Positions 33,355 to 43,304 are shown, counted from the first letter of the stretch. The stretch: DNA of 64,000 bases from Streptomyces pinistramenti (GCF_020564935.1 NZ_JAJCXB010000030.1:20096-84095); one strand, 5' to 3'. A program made the numbers and translations. The notes: generated by a model from the letters alone, not told the origin.

Positions 33355-35226
33355 ATGCCCACGCGCCACGACATTCGTAACGTAGCCATCGTCGCCCACG
33401 TCGACCACGGCAAGACGACCCTCGTCGATGCCATGCTCAAGCAGGCGGGAGCGTTCGCTGCCCACGCCGCCGAGAACCTCGACGAACGCATGATGGACTC
33501 GAACGACCTGGAGCGTGAGAAGGGCATCACGATCCTGGCGAAGAACACCGCCGTGAAGTACCACCCCAAGGACGGCGGGGATCCCATCACGATCAACATC
33601 ATCGACACCCCCGGCCACGCCGACTTCGGTGGCGAGGTCGAGCGCGGTCTGTCGATGGTGGACGCGGTCGTCCTCCTCGTCGACGCCTCCGAGGGCCCGC
33701 TCCCGCAGACCCGCTTCGTGCTGCGCAAGGCCCTGTCGGCGCGGATGCCGGTCATCCTGTGCATCAACAAGACGGACCGCCCGGACTCCCGGATCGACGA
33801 GGTCGTCAACGAGACCTACGACCTGTTCCTGGACCTGGACGCGGACGAGGAGCAGATCGAGTTCCCGATCGTCTACGCCTGCGCCCGTGACGGCGTCGCC
33901 TCGCTGACCAAGCCGGAGGACGGCACCGTCCCGGCCGACAGCGAGGACCTGCTGCCGTTCTTCAGCACGCTGCTTGAGCACGTCCCGGCCCCCGAGTACG
34001 ACGACTCGCTGCCGCTCCAGGCGCACGTCACCAACCTCGACGCGGACAACTTCCTCGGCCGTATCGCGCTGCTCCGTGTCGAGCAGGGCGAGCTGAAGAA
34101 GGGCCAGACCGTCGCGTGGATCAAGCGTGACGGCACGATGTCCAACGTCCGCATCACCGAGCTGATGATGACCGAGGCGCTCACCCGCAAGCCGGCCGAG
34201 AAGGCGGGCCCGGGTGACATCTGCGCGGTTGCCGGTATCCCGGACATCATGATCGGCGAGACGCTGGCCGACCCCGAGAACCCGATCGCGCTGCCGCTGA
34301 TCACGGTCGACGAGCCGGCCATCTCGATGACCATCGGCACCAACACCTCGCCGCTGGTCGGCAAGGGCGGCAAGGGCCACAAGGTCACCGCCCGCCAGGT
34401 CAAGGACCGCCTCGACCGCGAGCTGATCGGTAACGTCTCGCTGCGCGTGCTGGACACCGAGCGTCCCGACGCCTGGGAGGTCCAGGGCCGTGGCGAGCTG
34501 GCGCTGGCGATCCTCGTCGAGACCATGCGCCGGGAAGGCTTCGAGCTGACCGTCGGCAAGCCCGAGGTCGTCACCAAGGAGGTCGACGGCAAGCTGCACG
34601 AGCCGATCGAGCGCCTGACGATCGACTCCCCCGAGGAGCACCTTGGCGCGATCACGCAGCTGATGGCGACCCGCAAGGGCCGCATGGAGACCATGACCAA
34701 CCACGGTTCCGGCTGGATCCGCATGGAGTGGATCGTTCCTTCGCGCGGTCTGATCGGCTTCCGTACGGAGTTCCTGACCCAGACCCGCGGCACCGGCATC
34801 GCGCACTCCCTGTTCGAGGGTCACGAGCCGTGGTTCGGTGAGCTGCGCACCCGTCACAACGGTTCGCTGGTCGCCGACCGCTCCGGTTCGGTCACGCCGT
34901 TCGCGATGATCAACCTCCAGGAGCGCGGCGTGATCTTCACGGAGCCGGGCACCGAGGTGTACGAGGGCATGATCATCGGTGAGAACTCGCGCGCCGACGA
35001 CATGGACGTGAACATCACCAAGGAGAAGAAGCTCACCAACATGCGTGCGGCTTCCGCGGACTCGACCGAGAACGTCGTGCCGCCGCGCAAGCTCTCCCTG
35101 GAGCAGTCGCTGGAGTTCTGCCGCGACGACGAGTGCATCGAGGTCACCCCGGAGACCGTGCGCATCCGCAAGGTCGTCCTGGACCAGAAGGAGCGCGGCC
35201 GCTCCGCGTCGCGCGCCAAGCGCTGA
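33355..35226 (+). CDS. typA: ribosome-associated GTPase TypA/BipA
   Basis: A 623-aa translational GTPase of the EF-G-like class. G motifs: AHVDHGKT (G1), EREKGITILAKN (G2), DTPGHADF (G3) and NKTD (G4). The C-terminal TypA-specific region (RGLIGFRTEFLTQTRGTGIA, then MRAASADSTENVVPPRKLSL) is complete. ATG 33355 gives the expected family length; the in-frame ATG at 33286 lacks support. It may aid ribosome assembly or function under stress. It is 174 bp after the lipoprotein gene and ends in a strong terminator. Confidence 0.95.
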   Translation: MPTRHDIRNVAIVAHVDHGKTTLVDAMLKQAGAFAAHAAENLDERMMDSNDLEREKGITILAKNTAVKYHPKDGGDPITINIIDTPGHADFGGEVERGLSMVDAVVLLVDASEGPLPQTRFVLRKALSARMPVILCINKTDRPDSRIDEVVNETYDLFLDLDADEEQIEFPIVYACARDGVASLTKPEDGTVPADSEDLLPFFSTLLEHVPAPEYDDSLPLQAHVTNLDADNFLGRIALLRVEQGELKKGQTVAWIKRDGTMSNVRITELMMTEALTRKPAEKAGPGDICAVAGIPDIMIGETLADPENPIALPLITVDEPAISMTIGTNTSPLVGKGGKGHKVTARQVKDRLDRELIGNVSLRVLDTERPDAWEVQGRGELALAILVETMRREGFELTVGKPEVVTKEVDGKLHEPIERLTIDSPEEHLGAITQLMATRKGRMETMTNHGSGWIRMEWIVPSRGLIGFRTEFLTQTRGTGIAHSLFEGHEPWFGELRTRHNGSLVADRSGSVTPFAMINLQERGVIFTEPGTEVYEGMIIGENSRADDMDVNITKEKKLTNMRAASADSTENVVPPRKLSLEQSLEFCRDDECIEVTPETVRIRKVVLDQKERGRSASRAKR

Positions 35227-35256
35227 CCCTCCAAGGGCACGCGCCACCCGCACCGC

Positions 35257-35295
35257 ACAGCGCCCCGCCGGACTCTCCGTCCGGCGGGGCGCTGT
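35257..35295 (+). terminator. strong terminator after typA
   Basis: The 16-bp perfect stem ACAGCGCCCCGCCGGA (35257-35272) and TCCGGCGGGGCGCTGT (35280-35295) has a seven-base loop and begins 31 bases after the typA stop. Confidence 0.85.
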
Positions 35296-35687
35296 CGTGT
35301 GCGGGGAGGGCGCGGGAGCTTATATCGCTGTTGTGGGGGATCGTCAACGGGGCTTTGGTCTCCACCTGATGAGCCGGAGTCCGCAATGTGGAAGGAATCT
35401 GAGGTTCCGCTGCCCACCTCGTCCGATTCGTGGCCGTGTGGATGGTTTGGTTTGTCCGGATTCCGAACGGCGAGGTGAACAGATGTGACTTAATCGCAAC
35501 CACTTACGCGTGACTTATGGCGGGAACGTGACTGAGACTGGGCGGTATTGAGCTCGGGTCAATGGGTCAAGCGCCGTAAGAAGCGCCGACTCACGAGCAT
35601 CGGGGGCTGGTTGCGGACTGTCAGGGGTGTCAGTCGCGGGCCGGCTCCTTTCCATATCAGGAAATGGACTCATGAGGAGGCAGTCCC
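35296..35687 (+). promoter_or_regulatory. upstream region of oligopeptide operon 1
   Basis: About 390 bases without a gene, noticeably A/T-richer than its surroundings near 35430-35520. It must contain the promoter of the five-gene operon that starts at 35688. The ribosome site GAGGAGG is at about 35674-35680. No individual box was assigned with confidence. Confidence 0.45.
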
Positions 35688-37316
35688 ATGCGCGGTGCCA
35701 AGAGCGCCACCTGGGTCGCAGGAGCGATAGTCGTGGCCCTGGGGGCGACGGCCTGTGGCGGCGGCAGCAGCAGTGCGAGTGCCGAACCCGGTGTGGTTCG
35801 GGCGAACTGGGGCGACCCGCAGAACCCGCTGGAGCCGGCCAACACCAACGAGGTGCTCGGCGGCAAGGTCCTGGACATGATCTTCAGCAACCTGAAGAGC
35901 TATGACCCCAAGACCGGCGAGGCCAAGAACGACGTCGCCCAGTCGATCGACACCAAGGACCAGCAGACCTTCACCATCAAGGTGAAGAAGGGCGAGAAGT
36001 TCTCCAACGGCGAGGCGGTCACCGCCCGTTCGTTCGTCGACGCCTGGAACTACGGTGCGCTGAGCACCAACGCGCAGAAGGGCTCGTACTTCTTCGCCGA
36101 CATCAAGGGCTACGACAAGGTCGCGCCCGCCGAGGGCAAGCCGACCGCCAAGACCCTCTCGGGGCTGAAGGTCGTCGACGACCACACCTTCACCGTCACG
36201 CTGAACGAGAAGATGTCGACCTGGCCGGTCCGTCTCGGCTACAAGGCGTTCGCGCCGCTGCCGACGGTGTTCTTCAGCAAGCATGACGCCTACCTCGCCA
36301 AGCCGGTCGGCAACGGCCCGTACGCCGTGGACTCGTACGACAAGGGCAAGCAGATGAAGCTTGTCCCGAACACGCACTACATCGGCGAGGACAAGCCGCA
36401 GAACAAGGGCGTCCTGCTCAAGGTCTACACGGACTCCAACGCCGCCTACGCCGACCTCCAGTCCGGCAACCTCGACGTCGACGACGACGTGCCGGCGGAG
36501 CAGATCAGGAACGCCAAGTCGGACCTGAAGGGCAACTACCTCTCGCAGCCGGCCGGTATCAACCAGGTCATCACCTTCCCGCTCTACCAGGACGGCTGGA
36601 ACAAGGCCGGCATGGAGAAGGTCCGCAAGGGCCTGTCGATGGCGATCGACCGCAAGGCGATCACCGACAAGGTCTACAACGGCACCCGCACGCCGGCCAC
36701 CGACCTGACCTCGCCGGTCCTCGGTGACGCGAACGGCTACAGCAAGGACGTCTGCGGCGACGCCTGCACGTACAACCCCACCGAGGCCAAGAAGCTCATC
36801 AAGGAAGGCGGCGGCATCCCCGGCGGCAAGATGACCATCGGGTACAACGCCGACAAGGACTCCCACAAGCAGTGGGTGGACGCGGTCTGCAACAGCATCA
36901 ACAAGGTGCTGGGCAACGACACCGCCTGCGTCGGCAACCCCGTCGGCACCTTCGGTGACTTCCGCAACCAGATCACCAAGCGGGAGATGACCCAGCCCTT
37001 CCGTTCCGGCTGGCAGATGGACTACCCGCAGATCGAGAACTTCCTGACCCCGCTGTACGCCACCGGCGGCGCCTCCAACGACGCCAAGTTCAGCGACCCG
37101 AAGTTCGACGCGCTGCTCCAGCAGGCCGGCGCCGAGCCGGACACCAAGAAGGCGACCGACCTCTACAAGCAGGCCGAGAAGATCGTCCTCGACAAGATGG
37201 TCAGCATCCCGCTCTGGTACCAGAACGGCACCGCCGGCTGGTCCGAGCACGTCTCCGGCGTCCAGCTCAACGCGTTCAGCTTCCCGGTCTTCACCAAGAT
37301 CAAGGTCAGCAGCTGA
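35688..37316 (+). CDS. oligopeptide ABC transporter solute-binding lipoprotein (operon 1)
   Basis: A 542-aa extracytoplasmic lipoprotein. The signal peptide ends ALGATACGGG, with lipobox Cys at about residue 23. The SBP_bac_5 fold is full length (FTIKVKKGEKFSNGEAVTAR, then GLSMAIDRKAITDKVYNGTR and IPLWYQNGTAGWSEHVSGVQ). ATG 35688 follows GAGGAGG. It is the first gene of a complete SBP-permease-permease-ATPase-ATPase operon. Its paralogue at 41588 is closely similar along its whole length (both contain WGDPQNPLEPANTNEV), marking a tandem operon duplication. It is expected to bind oligopeptides. Confidence 0.9.
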   Translation: MRGAKSATWVAGAIVVALGATACGGGSSSASAEPGVVRANWGDPQNPLEPANTNEVLGGKVLDMIFSNLKSYDPKTGEAKNDVAQSIDTKDQQTFTIKVKKGEKFSNGEAVTARSFVDAWNYGALSTNAQKGSYFFADIKGYDKVAPAEGKPTAKTLSGLKVVDDHTFTVTLNEKMSTWPVRLGYKAFAPLPTVFFSKHDAYLAKPVGNGPYAVDSYDKGKQMKLVPNTHYIGEDKPQNKGVLLKVYTDSNAAYADLQSGNLDVDDDVPAEQIRNAKSDLKGNYLSQPAGINQVITFPLYQDGWNKAGMEKVRKGLSMAIDRKAITDKVYNGTRTPATDLTSPVLGDANGYSKDVCGDACTYNPTEAKKLIKEGGGIPGGKMTIGYNADKDSHKQWVDAVCNSINKVLGNDTACVGNPVGTFGDFRNQITKREMTQPFRSGWQMDYPQIENFLTPLYATGGASNDAKFSDPKFDALLQQAGAEPDTKKATDLYKQAEKIVLDKMVSIPLWYQNGTAGWSEHVSGVQLNAFSFPVFTKIKVSS

Positions 37317-37334
37317 CCCGACGCAACTGCCCCT

Positions 37335-37359
37335 GAGACCGGCCCACCCGGCCGGTCTC
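37335..37359 (+). terminator. intra-operon hairpin (attenuator/mRNA stabiliser)
   Basis: GAGACCGGCC (37335-37344) and GGCCGGTCTC (37350-37359) form a 10-bp perfect stem with a five-base loop, 18 bases after the binding-protein stop and 121 bases before the permease. Hairpins here usually raise binding-protein mRNA over permease mRNA; that role is inferred. Confidence 0.6.
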
Positions 37360-37480
37360 CCGAGCGGGGCTTCGTATCCGACCGCTCACGGCGGCAGGAG
37401 CAGCCGGCCCGCCCGCGCAGGACCCACCGGTCCTGCGCCGGGCCCGGCTGCCCCCGCGTCGGCGCTTTTCTGGAGGACAC

Positions 37481-38404
37481 ATGGGGCGCTACGTCATACG
37501 ACGACTGCTCCAGATGGTGCCCGTCTTCATCGGCACCACTTTCTTGATCTTCGTCATGGTCTATGCACTGGGCGACCCGGTCGCCGCCATGTTCGGAGAC
37601 CGGGCCCCCGATCCGGCCACCGCCGCCCAGATCCGGGAGTCCCTGCACCTCAACGACCCGTTGTGGAGCCAGTACCTGCAGTACATGGCCGGCATCTTCC
37701 GCGGCGACTTCGGCACCGCCTTCAACGGCACCCCGGTCTCCGAACTGATGGGCTCGGCCTTCCCCAACACCATCAAGCTGACGCTGGTGGCGTTCGCGAT
37801 CGAGGTCGTGGTGGGTGTCGGGCTCGGTGTCGTCGCCGGTATGCGGCGCGGCCGCTTCGTCGACACCGGCGTGCTGGTCTTCACGCTGCTGGTGATCTCC
37901 ATCCCGACGTTCGTCACCGGCTACCTGCTCCAGTACTTCATCGGCGTGAAGCTCGCCTGGGCCGCCCCCGCGGTCTCGGTCGACGTCCACATCGGCGAAC
38001 TCCTGCTGCCCGGCATCGTGCTGGCCGGTGTCTCGCTGGCGTACGTCGCCCGGCTGACCCGCACCTCGATCGCGGAGAACATCCGCTCCGACTACATCAG
38101 GACCGCCACCGCCAAGGGCCTGCCGCGGCGCCGGGTCGTCGGCGTGCACCTGCTGCGCAACTCGCTGATCCCCGTCATCACCTTCCTCGGCACCGACATC
38201 GGCGCCCTGATGGGCGGCGCGATCGTCACCGAGCGGATCTTCAACATCCAGGGCGTCGGCTACCAGCTCTACCAGGGCATCCTGCGGCAGAACGCGCCCA
38301 CCGTGGTGGGCTTCGTGACCATCCTCGTGGTCGTCTTCCTCGCCGCCAACCTGATCGTCGACCTGCTCTACGCGGTCCTGGACCCGAGGATCCGTTATGC
38401 CTGA
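37481..38404 (+). CDS. oligopeptide ABC transporter permease, DppB/OppB type (operon 1)
   Basis: A 307-aa inner-membrane permease with about six helices. The N-terminus (MGRYVIRRLLQMVPVFIGTT) is typical of DppB. The EAA loop for ATPase contact is near RTATAKGLPRRRVVGVHLLR. The C-terminus is VVVFLAANLIVDLLYAVLDP. ATG 37481 follows CTGGAGGAC. Its stop overlaps the next gene by eight bases. Confidence 0.9.
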   Translation: MGRYVIRRLLQMVPVFIGTTFLIFVMVYALGDPVAAMFGDRAPDPATAAQIRESLHLNDPLWSQYLQYMAGIFRGDFGTAFNGTPVSELMGSAFPNTIKLTLVAFAIEVVVGVGLGVVAGMRRGRFVDTGVLVFTLLVISIPTFVTGYLLQYFIGVKLAWAAPAVSVDVHIGELLLPGIVLAGVSLAYVARLTRTSIAENIRSDYIRTATAKGLPRRRVVGVHLLRNSLIPVITFLGTDIGALMGGAIVTERIFNIQGVGYQLYQGILRQNAPTVVGFVTILVVVFLAANLIVDLLYAVLDPRIRYA

Positions 38405-39326
38405 GATGACCGAACCGGTCGCCACGGACCGTACCGAGGGGGCCGCCGCACCCGGAGGCAACGGCCCCGAACCGCAGGCCGCGCCGCGCAGCCTGTGGGG
38501 CGACGCCTGGCGTGACCTGCGCCGCAACCCCATCTTCTACATCTCCGCCGTCCTCATCCTCTTCCTGGTCGTCCTCTCGATCTGGCCGAGCCTGCTGACC
38601 GGCACCAGCCCGTACGCCTGCGACCTCGGCCGCTCCCAGCAGGGGCCCGCGCCCGGCCACCCCTTCGGCTTCAACACCCAGGGCTGCGACGTCTACGCGC
38701 GGACCGTCTACGGCGCCCGCGCCTCGGTCACCGTCGGCATCTGCACCACCGTCCTCGCCGCGGTCATCGGCTGCCTCTTCGGCGGCCTGGCCGGGTTCTT
38801 CGGCGGCTGGTGGGACTCCCTGCTGTCGCGGATCGGCGACATCTTCTTCGGCATCCCGATCCTGCTCGGCGGCATCGTCTTCCTCTCCGTCATCAAGGGC
38901 GGCTCGATCTTCACCGTCGTGCTCCTGATGGCGGTCCTGGGCTGGCCGCAGATCGCCCGCATCGCGCGCAGCGCGGTGATCTCCGCCAAGCAGCAGGACT
39001 ACGTCCAGGCGGCACGGGCACTGGGCGCGAGCACCCCGCGGATGCTGCTGCGGCACATCGCGCCCAACGCCCTCGCGCCCGTCATCGTCGTGGCGACCAT
39101 CGCGCTGGGCACCTACATCTCGCTGGAGGCGACCCTGTCGTTCCTCGGCGTCGGCCTGAAGCCGCCGACGGTCTCCTGGGGCATCGACATCTCTTCAGCC
39201 GCCACCCAGATCCGCAACGCGCCGCACATGCTGCTGTATCCGGCCGGCGCGCTGTCGGTCACCGTGCTGGCGTTCATCATGCTCGGCGACGCGGTCCGCG
39301 ACGCCCTCGACCCCAAGCTGCGCTGA
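38397..39326 (+). CDS. oligopeptide ABC transporter permease, DppC/OppC type (operon 1)
   Basis: A 309-aa permease partner. The N-terminal OppC_N region (SLWGDAWRDLRRNPIFYISA) is followed by a periplasmic stretch with PFGFNTQGCDVYARTVYGAR and the EAA motif QAARALGASTPRMLLRHIAP. It ends FIMLGDAVRDALDPKLR. ATG 38397 lies inside the end of the upstream permease gene, so expression is coupled. Confidence 0.9.
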   Translation: MPEMTEPVATDRTEGAAAPGGNGPEPQAAPRSLWGDAWRDLRRNPIFYISAVLILFLVVLSIWPSLLTGTSPYACDLGRSQQGPAPGHPFGFNTQGCDVYARTVYGARASVTVGICTTVLAAVIGCLFGGLAGFFGGWWDSLLSRIGDIFFGIPILLGGIVFLSVIKGGSIFTVVLLMAVLGWPQIARIARSAVISAKQQDYVQAARALGASTPRMLLRHIAPNALAPVIVVATIALGTYISLEATLSFLGVGLKPPTVSWGIDISSAATQIRNAPHMLLYPAGALSVTVLAFIMLGDAVRDALDPKLR

Positions 39327-39337
39327 GGGAGGCGTTC

Positions 39338-40366
39338 ATGACCAGTACAGAGAAGACCCCGGCCGTCCCCGCGCCCCGCGATGCGGACAGCCCGCTGCTC
39401 CAAGTCCGTGACCTGCATGTCGAGTTCCATACCCGCGACGGCGTCGTCAAGGCCGTCAACGGCGTCAACTACAGCGTCTCGGCGGGCGAGACGCTGGCCG
39501 TGCTCGGCGAATCGGGGTCCGGCAAGTCGGTCACCGCGCAGGCCGTGATGGGCATCCTCGACATGCCGCCCGCCAAGATCCCGCGCGGCGAGATCCGCTT
39601 CCGCGGCCAGGACATGCTCACGATGTCCGGCGAGGCCCGCCGCAAGCTCCGCGGCGCCAAGATCGCCATGATCTTCCAGGACGCGCTGTCCTCCCTGAAC
39701 CCGGTGCTGTCCGTCGGCTACCAGCTCGGCGAGATGTTCCGCGTTCACCAGGGGCTGTCCAAGAAGGCCGCGCTCGCCAGGGCCGTCGAGCTGATGGACA
39801 AGGTGAAGATCCCGGCGGCGAAGAACCGCGTGCACGACTTCCCGCACCAGTTCTCCGGCGGTATGCGGCAGCGCATCATGATCGCGATGGCGCTGGCCCT
39901 GGAGCCGGAGCTGATCATCGCGGACGAGCCGACGACGGCTCTGGACGTCACCGTGCAGGCGCAGGTCATGGACCTGCTCGCGGAACTCCAGCGCGAGTTC
40001 CACATGGGCCTGATCCTGATCACCCACGACCTGGGAGTGGTCGCGGACGTCGCCGACAAGATCGCGGTGATGTACGCGGGCCGGATCGTCGAGACCGCCC
40101 CCGTCCACGAGCTGTACAAGAACCCCGCGCACCCGTACACCCGCGGACTGCTCGACTCCATCCCGCGCCTGGACCAGAAGGGCCAGGAGCTGTACGCGAT
40201 CAAGGGCCTGCCGCCCAACCTCCTGCACGTGCCGCAGGGCTGCGCCTTCCACCCGCGCTGCCCCAAGGCCCAGGACATCTGCCGTACGGATGCCCCGGCG
40301 CTGCACACCCTCGGCGAAGGCCGGCGCAGCGCCTGCCACTTCTGGAAGGAGACGGTCCATGGCTGA
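39338..40366 (+). CDS. oligopeptide ABC transporter ATPase, DppD/OppD type (operon 1)
   Basis: A 342-aa ATPase. Walker A GESGSGKSV, Q-loop IFQDALSSLNP, signature FSGGMRQR, Walker B LIIADEPTTALDVT and the H-loop THDLG are all present. The C-terminal oligopeptide-specific Cys-rich motif (GCAFHPRCPKAQDICR), which in this family can bind an iron-sulfur cluster, is intact. ATG 39338 follows GAGGGAGG. Its last eight bases overlap the next gene. Confidence 0.92.
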   Translation: MTSTEKTPAVPAPRDADSPLLQVRDLHVEFHTRDGVVKAVNGVNYSVSAGETLAVLGESGSGKSVTAQAVMGILDMPPAKIPRGEIRFRGQDMLTMSGEARRKLRGAKIAMIFQDALSSLNPVLSVGYQLGEMFRVHQGLSKKAALARAVELMDKVKIPAAKNRVHDFPHQFSGGMRQRIMIAMALALEPELIIADEPTTALDVTVQAQVMDLLAELQREFHMGLILITHDLGVVADVADKIAVMYAGRIVETAPVHELYKNPAHPYTRGLLDSIPRLDQKGQELYAIKGLPPNLLHVPQGCAFHPRCPKAQDICRTDAPALHTLGEGRRSACHFWKETVHG

Positions 40367-41414
40367 GCCGACGAAGACGGTTGGCGAGCGCGAGCCGATC
40401 CTTCAGGTGCGCGACCTCGTCAAGCACTTCCCGCTCACCCAGGGCGTGCTGTTCAAGAAGCAGGTCGGCGCGGTCAAGGCCGTCGACGGCATCTCGTTCG
40501 ACCTCTACAAGGGCGAGACGCTCGGCATCGTCGGCGAATCGGGCTGCGGCAAGTCGACCGTCGCCAAGCTGCTGATGAACCTCGAACGGGCCACCGCGGG
40601 CGAGGTGTTCTACCGCGGCGAGGACATCACCAAGCTGTCCGGGCGGGCGCTGAAGGCGGTGCGCCGCAACATCCAGATGGTGTTCCAGGACCCCTACACG
40701 TCCCTGAATCCGCGGATGACGGTGGGCGACATCATCGGGGAGCCGTACGAGATCCACCCGGAGGTGGCCCCCAAGGGTTCACGGCGGCAGAAGGTGCAAG
40801 AACTCCTGGATGTGGTGGGGCTCAACCCGGAGTACATCAACCGGTATCCGCACCAGTTCTCCGGCGGCCAGCGCCAGCGCATCGGCATCGCCCGCGGCCT
40901 CGCGCTCAACCCCGAGGTCATCATCTGCGACGAGCCGGTCTCGGCCCTCGACGTCTCCGTCCAGGCCCAGGTCATCAACCTGATGGCACAGCTCCAGGAC
41001 GAGTTCGACCTGTCGTACCTGTTCATCGCGCACGACCTGTCGATCGTCCGGCACATCTCCGACCGGGTCGGCGTCATGTACCTCGGCCGGATGGCGGAGA
41101 TCGGCACGGACGAGCAGATCTACGAGCACCCCACCCACCCATACACCCAGGCCCTGCTCTCCGCCGTCCCGGTGCCCGACCCGGCAGCGCGCGAGGGCCG
41201 GGAGCGGATCATCCTGACCGGTGACGTGCCCTCGCCCGCCGATCCGCCGTCCGGCTGCCGCTTCCGCACCCGCTGCTGGAAGGCCCAGGACCGGTGCGCG
41301 ACGGAGTCCCCCGTCCTCGCCGTCCCGGAGCGCTTCCAGGGCTCGGACTCGCCGGCCGCCCACGCGTCGGCCTGTCACTTCGCCGAGGTGAAGGACGTGG
41401 TGGGGGCGGCCTAG
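40359..41414 (+). CDS. oligopeptide ABC transporter ATPase, DppF/OppF type (operon 1)
   Basis: A 351-aa second ATPase of the heterodimer. Walker A GESGCGKST, FQDPYTSLNPRMTVGDIIGE, signature FSGGQRQR, Walker B VIICDEPVSALDVS and H-loop AHDLS are present. The terminal Cys motif is GCRFRTRCWKAQDRC. ATG 40359 overlaps the upstream stop and has GGAAGGAG before it. The stretch around the Q-loop is almost identical to that of the operon-2 paralogue at 46192. Confidence 0.92.
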   Translation: MAEPTKTVGEREPILQVRDLVKHFPLTQGVLFKKQVGAVKAVDGISFDLYKGETLGIVGESGCGKSTVAKLLMNLERATAGEVFYRGEDITKLSGRALKAVRRNIQMVFQDPYTSLNPRMTVGDIIGEPYEIHPEVAPKGSRRQKVQELLDVVGLNPEYINRYPHQFSGGQRQRIGIARGLALNPEVIICDEPVSALDVSVQAQVINLMAQLQDEFDLSYLFIAHDLSIVRHISDRVGVMYLGRMAEIGTDEQIYEHPTHPYTQALLSAVPVPDPAAREGRERIILTGDVPSPADPPSGCRFRTRCWKAQDRCATESPVLAVPERFQGSDSPAAHASACHFAEVKDVVGAA

Positions 41415-41587
41415 CGGAACGTCTCCCCGGCGGCCGGGGCGCCCGATTCCGGGGCGTCGCGGCCGCCGTCCGGGCATCCGGGGGGTTTGTCTCGCGCGCG
41501 GAGCAATGCGGCCGCCGTGGACATGCGGTGCTGTCCGGTATCGGCTCTTATGTCGTTTACGTATGACGGGAGAGCTGAGGAGGCACC

Positions 41588-43213
41588 ATGCGCGCAGCCA
41601 CGCACGCGAAGTGGGCCACGGGCGCCCTGTCCTTCGCTCTGGTGGCCACGGCCTGCGGAGGGGGCGTGGGCAGTGGATCCGAAGACCCGGGCGTGGTCAG
41701 CGCCTCCTGGGGCGATCCGCAGAACCCGCTGGAGCCGGCGAACACCAACGAGGTGCAGGGCGGCAAGGTCCTGGAGATGATCTTCCGGGGGCTCAAGCGG
41801 TACAACCCGAGGACCGGGGCCGCGCAGAACGTCATCGCGGACCGCATCGACACCAAGGACTCGCAGCACTACACGGTGACCCTCAAGCCCGGCTGGACCT
41901 TCAGCAACGGCGAGAAGGTCACCGCGAAATCTTTCGTGGACGCCTGGAATTACGGCGCCCTGCTCGGCAACAGTCAGCGGAACGCGTCGTTCTTCCAGTA
42001 CATCGACGGATACGACCGGGTGCACCCGCAGCACGGCGCGGCGAAGGCGAAGACGATGTCAGGGCTGAAGGTCGTCAGCCCCACGGAATTCACCGTCAAG
42101 CTCAACCAGAAATTCTCCAGCTGGCCCGACACCCTCGGCTACAGCGCCTTCATGCCGCTGCCGCGGACCTTCTACTCGCATCATGACGCCTGGGTGAAGA
42201 AGCCGGTCGGCAACGGCCCGTACGTCGTGGAGTCGTACACCAAGGGCTCCGCGATGAAGCTCCGGAAATGGGCGAAGTACCCGGGGAGCGACAAGGCCAG
42301 GAACGACGGTATCGATCTGCGGGTCTACACCGACAACAATTCCGCCTACACCGACCTCCAGGCGGGAAACCTCGATCTGGTCGACGACATTCCGGCCACG
42401 CAGCTCAAGAATGTCCGGCAGGATCTCGGCGACCGGTACCTCAACCAGCCGGCCGGCGTCATCCAGACCCTCACCGTCCCGATATACGACAAGGCGTGGA
42501 ACAAGCCGGGCATGGACAAGGTGCGCCGCGGGATTTCGATGGCCATCGACCGGGCGTCGATCACCAAGGAAATCTTCCGGGACACCCGCACCCCGGCCAC
42601 CGACTGGACCTCTCCGGTACTCAAAACCCAGGGCGGCTACAAAGCCGGACTGTGCGGTACCGCCTGCGAATTCCATCCGAAGGAGGCCAAGGCGCTGATC
42701 AAGGAGGGCGGTGGTCTGCCCGGCGGGAAAATGACCCTCGCCTACAACGCGGACACCGGCTCGCACAAGGACTGGATCGACGCGATCTGCAACAGCATCA
42801 ACAACACACTGGGCAACGACAAGGCGTGCGTGGGCGCACCGGTCGGCACCTTCGCGGACTTCCGCAACCGCATCTCCGCGCGGAAGATGGCCGGCCCCTT
42901 CCGCGCCGGCTGGCAGATGGACTACCCGCTCATCCAGGACTTCCTCCAGCCGATGTACTACACCAACGCCTCGTCGAACGACGGCAAGTTCAACAACCAG
43001 GATTTCGACAAGCTCGTCAATGAAGCGAATGCCGCGACGGACACGCGGACGGCCATCGGGAAATTCCAGGACGCGGAGAAGATCCTCGCCGAGCAGATGC
43101 CGGCCGTTCCGCTCTGGTACCAGAACGGCAGCGGCGGCTATTCGCAACGGATCGGAAATGTGTCGCTGAACCCGTTCAGCGTCCCCGTCTACAACGAGAT
43201 CAAGGTCATCTGA
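41588..43213 (+). CDS. oligopeptide ABC transporter solute-binding lipoprotein (operon 2)
   Basis: A 541-aa lipoprotein (lipobox ALVATACGGG) paralogous to the protein at 35688, with the same order of conserved blocks (SFVDAWNYGAL, KPVGNGPYVVESYTKG, SMAIDRASITKEIFRDTRTP, VPLWYQNGSGGYSQRIGNVS). Sequence differs enough that the two probably bind different peptide pools. ATG 41588 follows GAGGAGG. It heads the second SBP-B-C-D-F operon, 173 bp after operon 1. A weaker 7-bp hairpin follows its stop (43218-43249). Confidence 0.9.
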   Translation: MRAATHAKWATGALSFALVATACGGGVGSGSEDPGVVSASWGDPQNPLEPANTNEVQGGKVLEMIFRGLKRYNPRTGAAQNVIADRIDTKDSQHYTVTLKPGWTFSNGEKVTAKSFVDAWNYGALLGNSQRNASFFQYIDGYDRVHPQHGAAKAKTMSGLKVVSPTEFTVKLNQKFSSWPDTLGYSAFMPLPRTFYSHHDAWVKKPVGNGPYVVESYTKGSAMKLRKWAKYPGSDKARNDGIDLRVYTDNNSAYTDLQAGNLDLVDDIPATQLKNVRQDLGDRYLNQPAGVIQTLTVPIYDKAWNKPGMDKVRRGISMAIDRASITKEIFRDTRTPATDWTSPVLKTQGGYKAGLCGTACEFHPKEAKALIKEGGGLPGGKMTLAYNADTGSHKDWIDAICNSINNTLGNDKACVGAPVGTFADFRNRISARKMAGPFRAGWQMDYPLIQDFLQPMYYTNASSNDGKFNNQDFDKLVNEANAATDTRTAIGKFQDAEKILAEQMPAVPLWYQNGSGGYSQRIGNVSLNPFSVPVYNEIKVI

Positions 43214-43304
43214 CCGACCGGCGGCGGGACATGGCGGGCTCACCGCCGGCCATCCCGTACCGCGACCGCTTTCCCCGGCTCGTTCCACAGAATCCGGAGC
43301 CCTC

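Noticed and set aside
30217..35253. A 1,678-codon open frame on the minus strand opposite the lipoprotein and typA genes
   Set aside because: High-GC DNA keeps antisense frames open. The protein is Arg/Gly/Val repetitive with no domains, and both plus-strand genes have full family matches.
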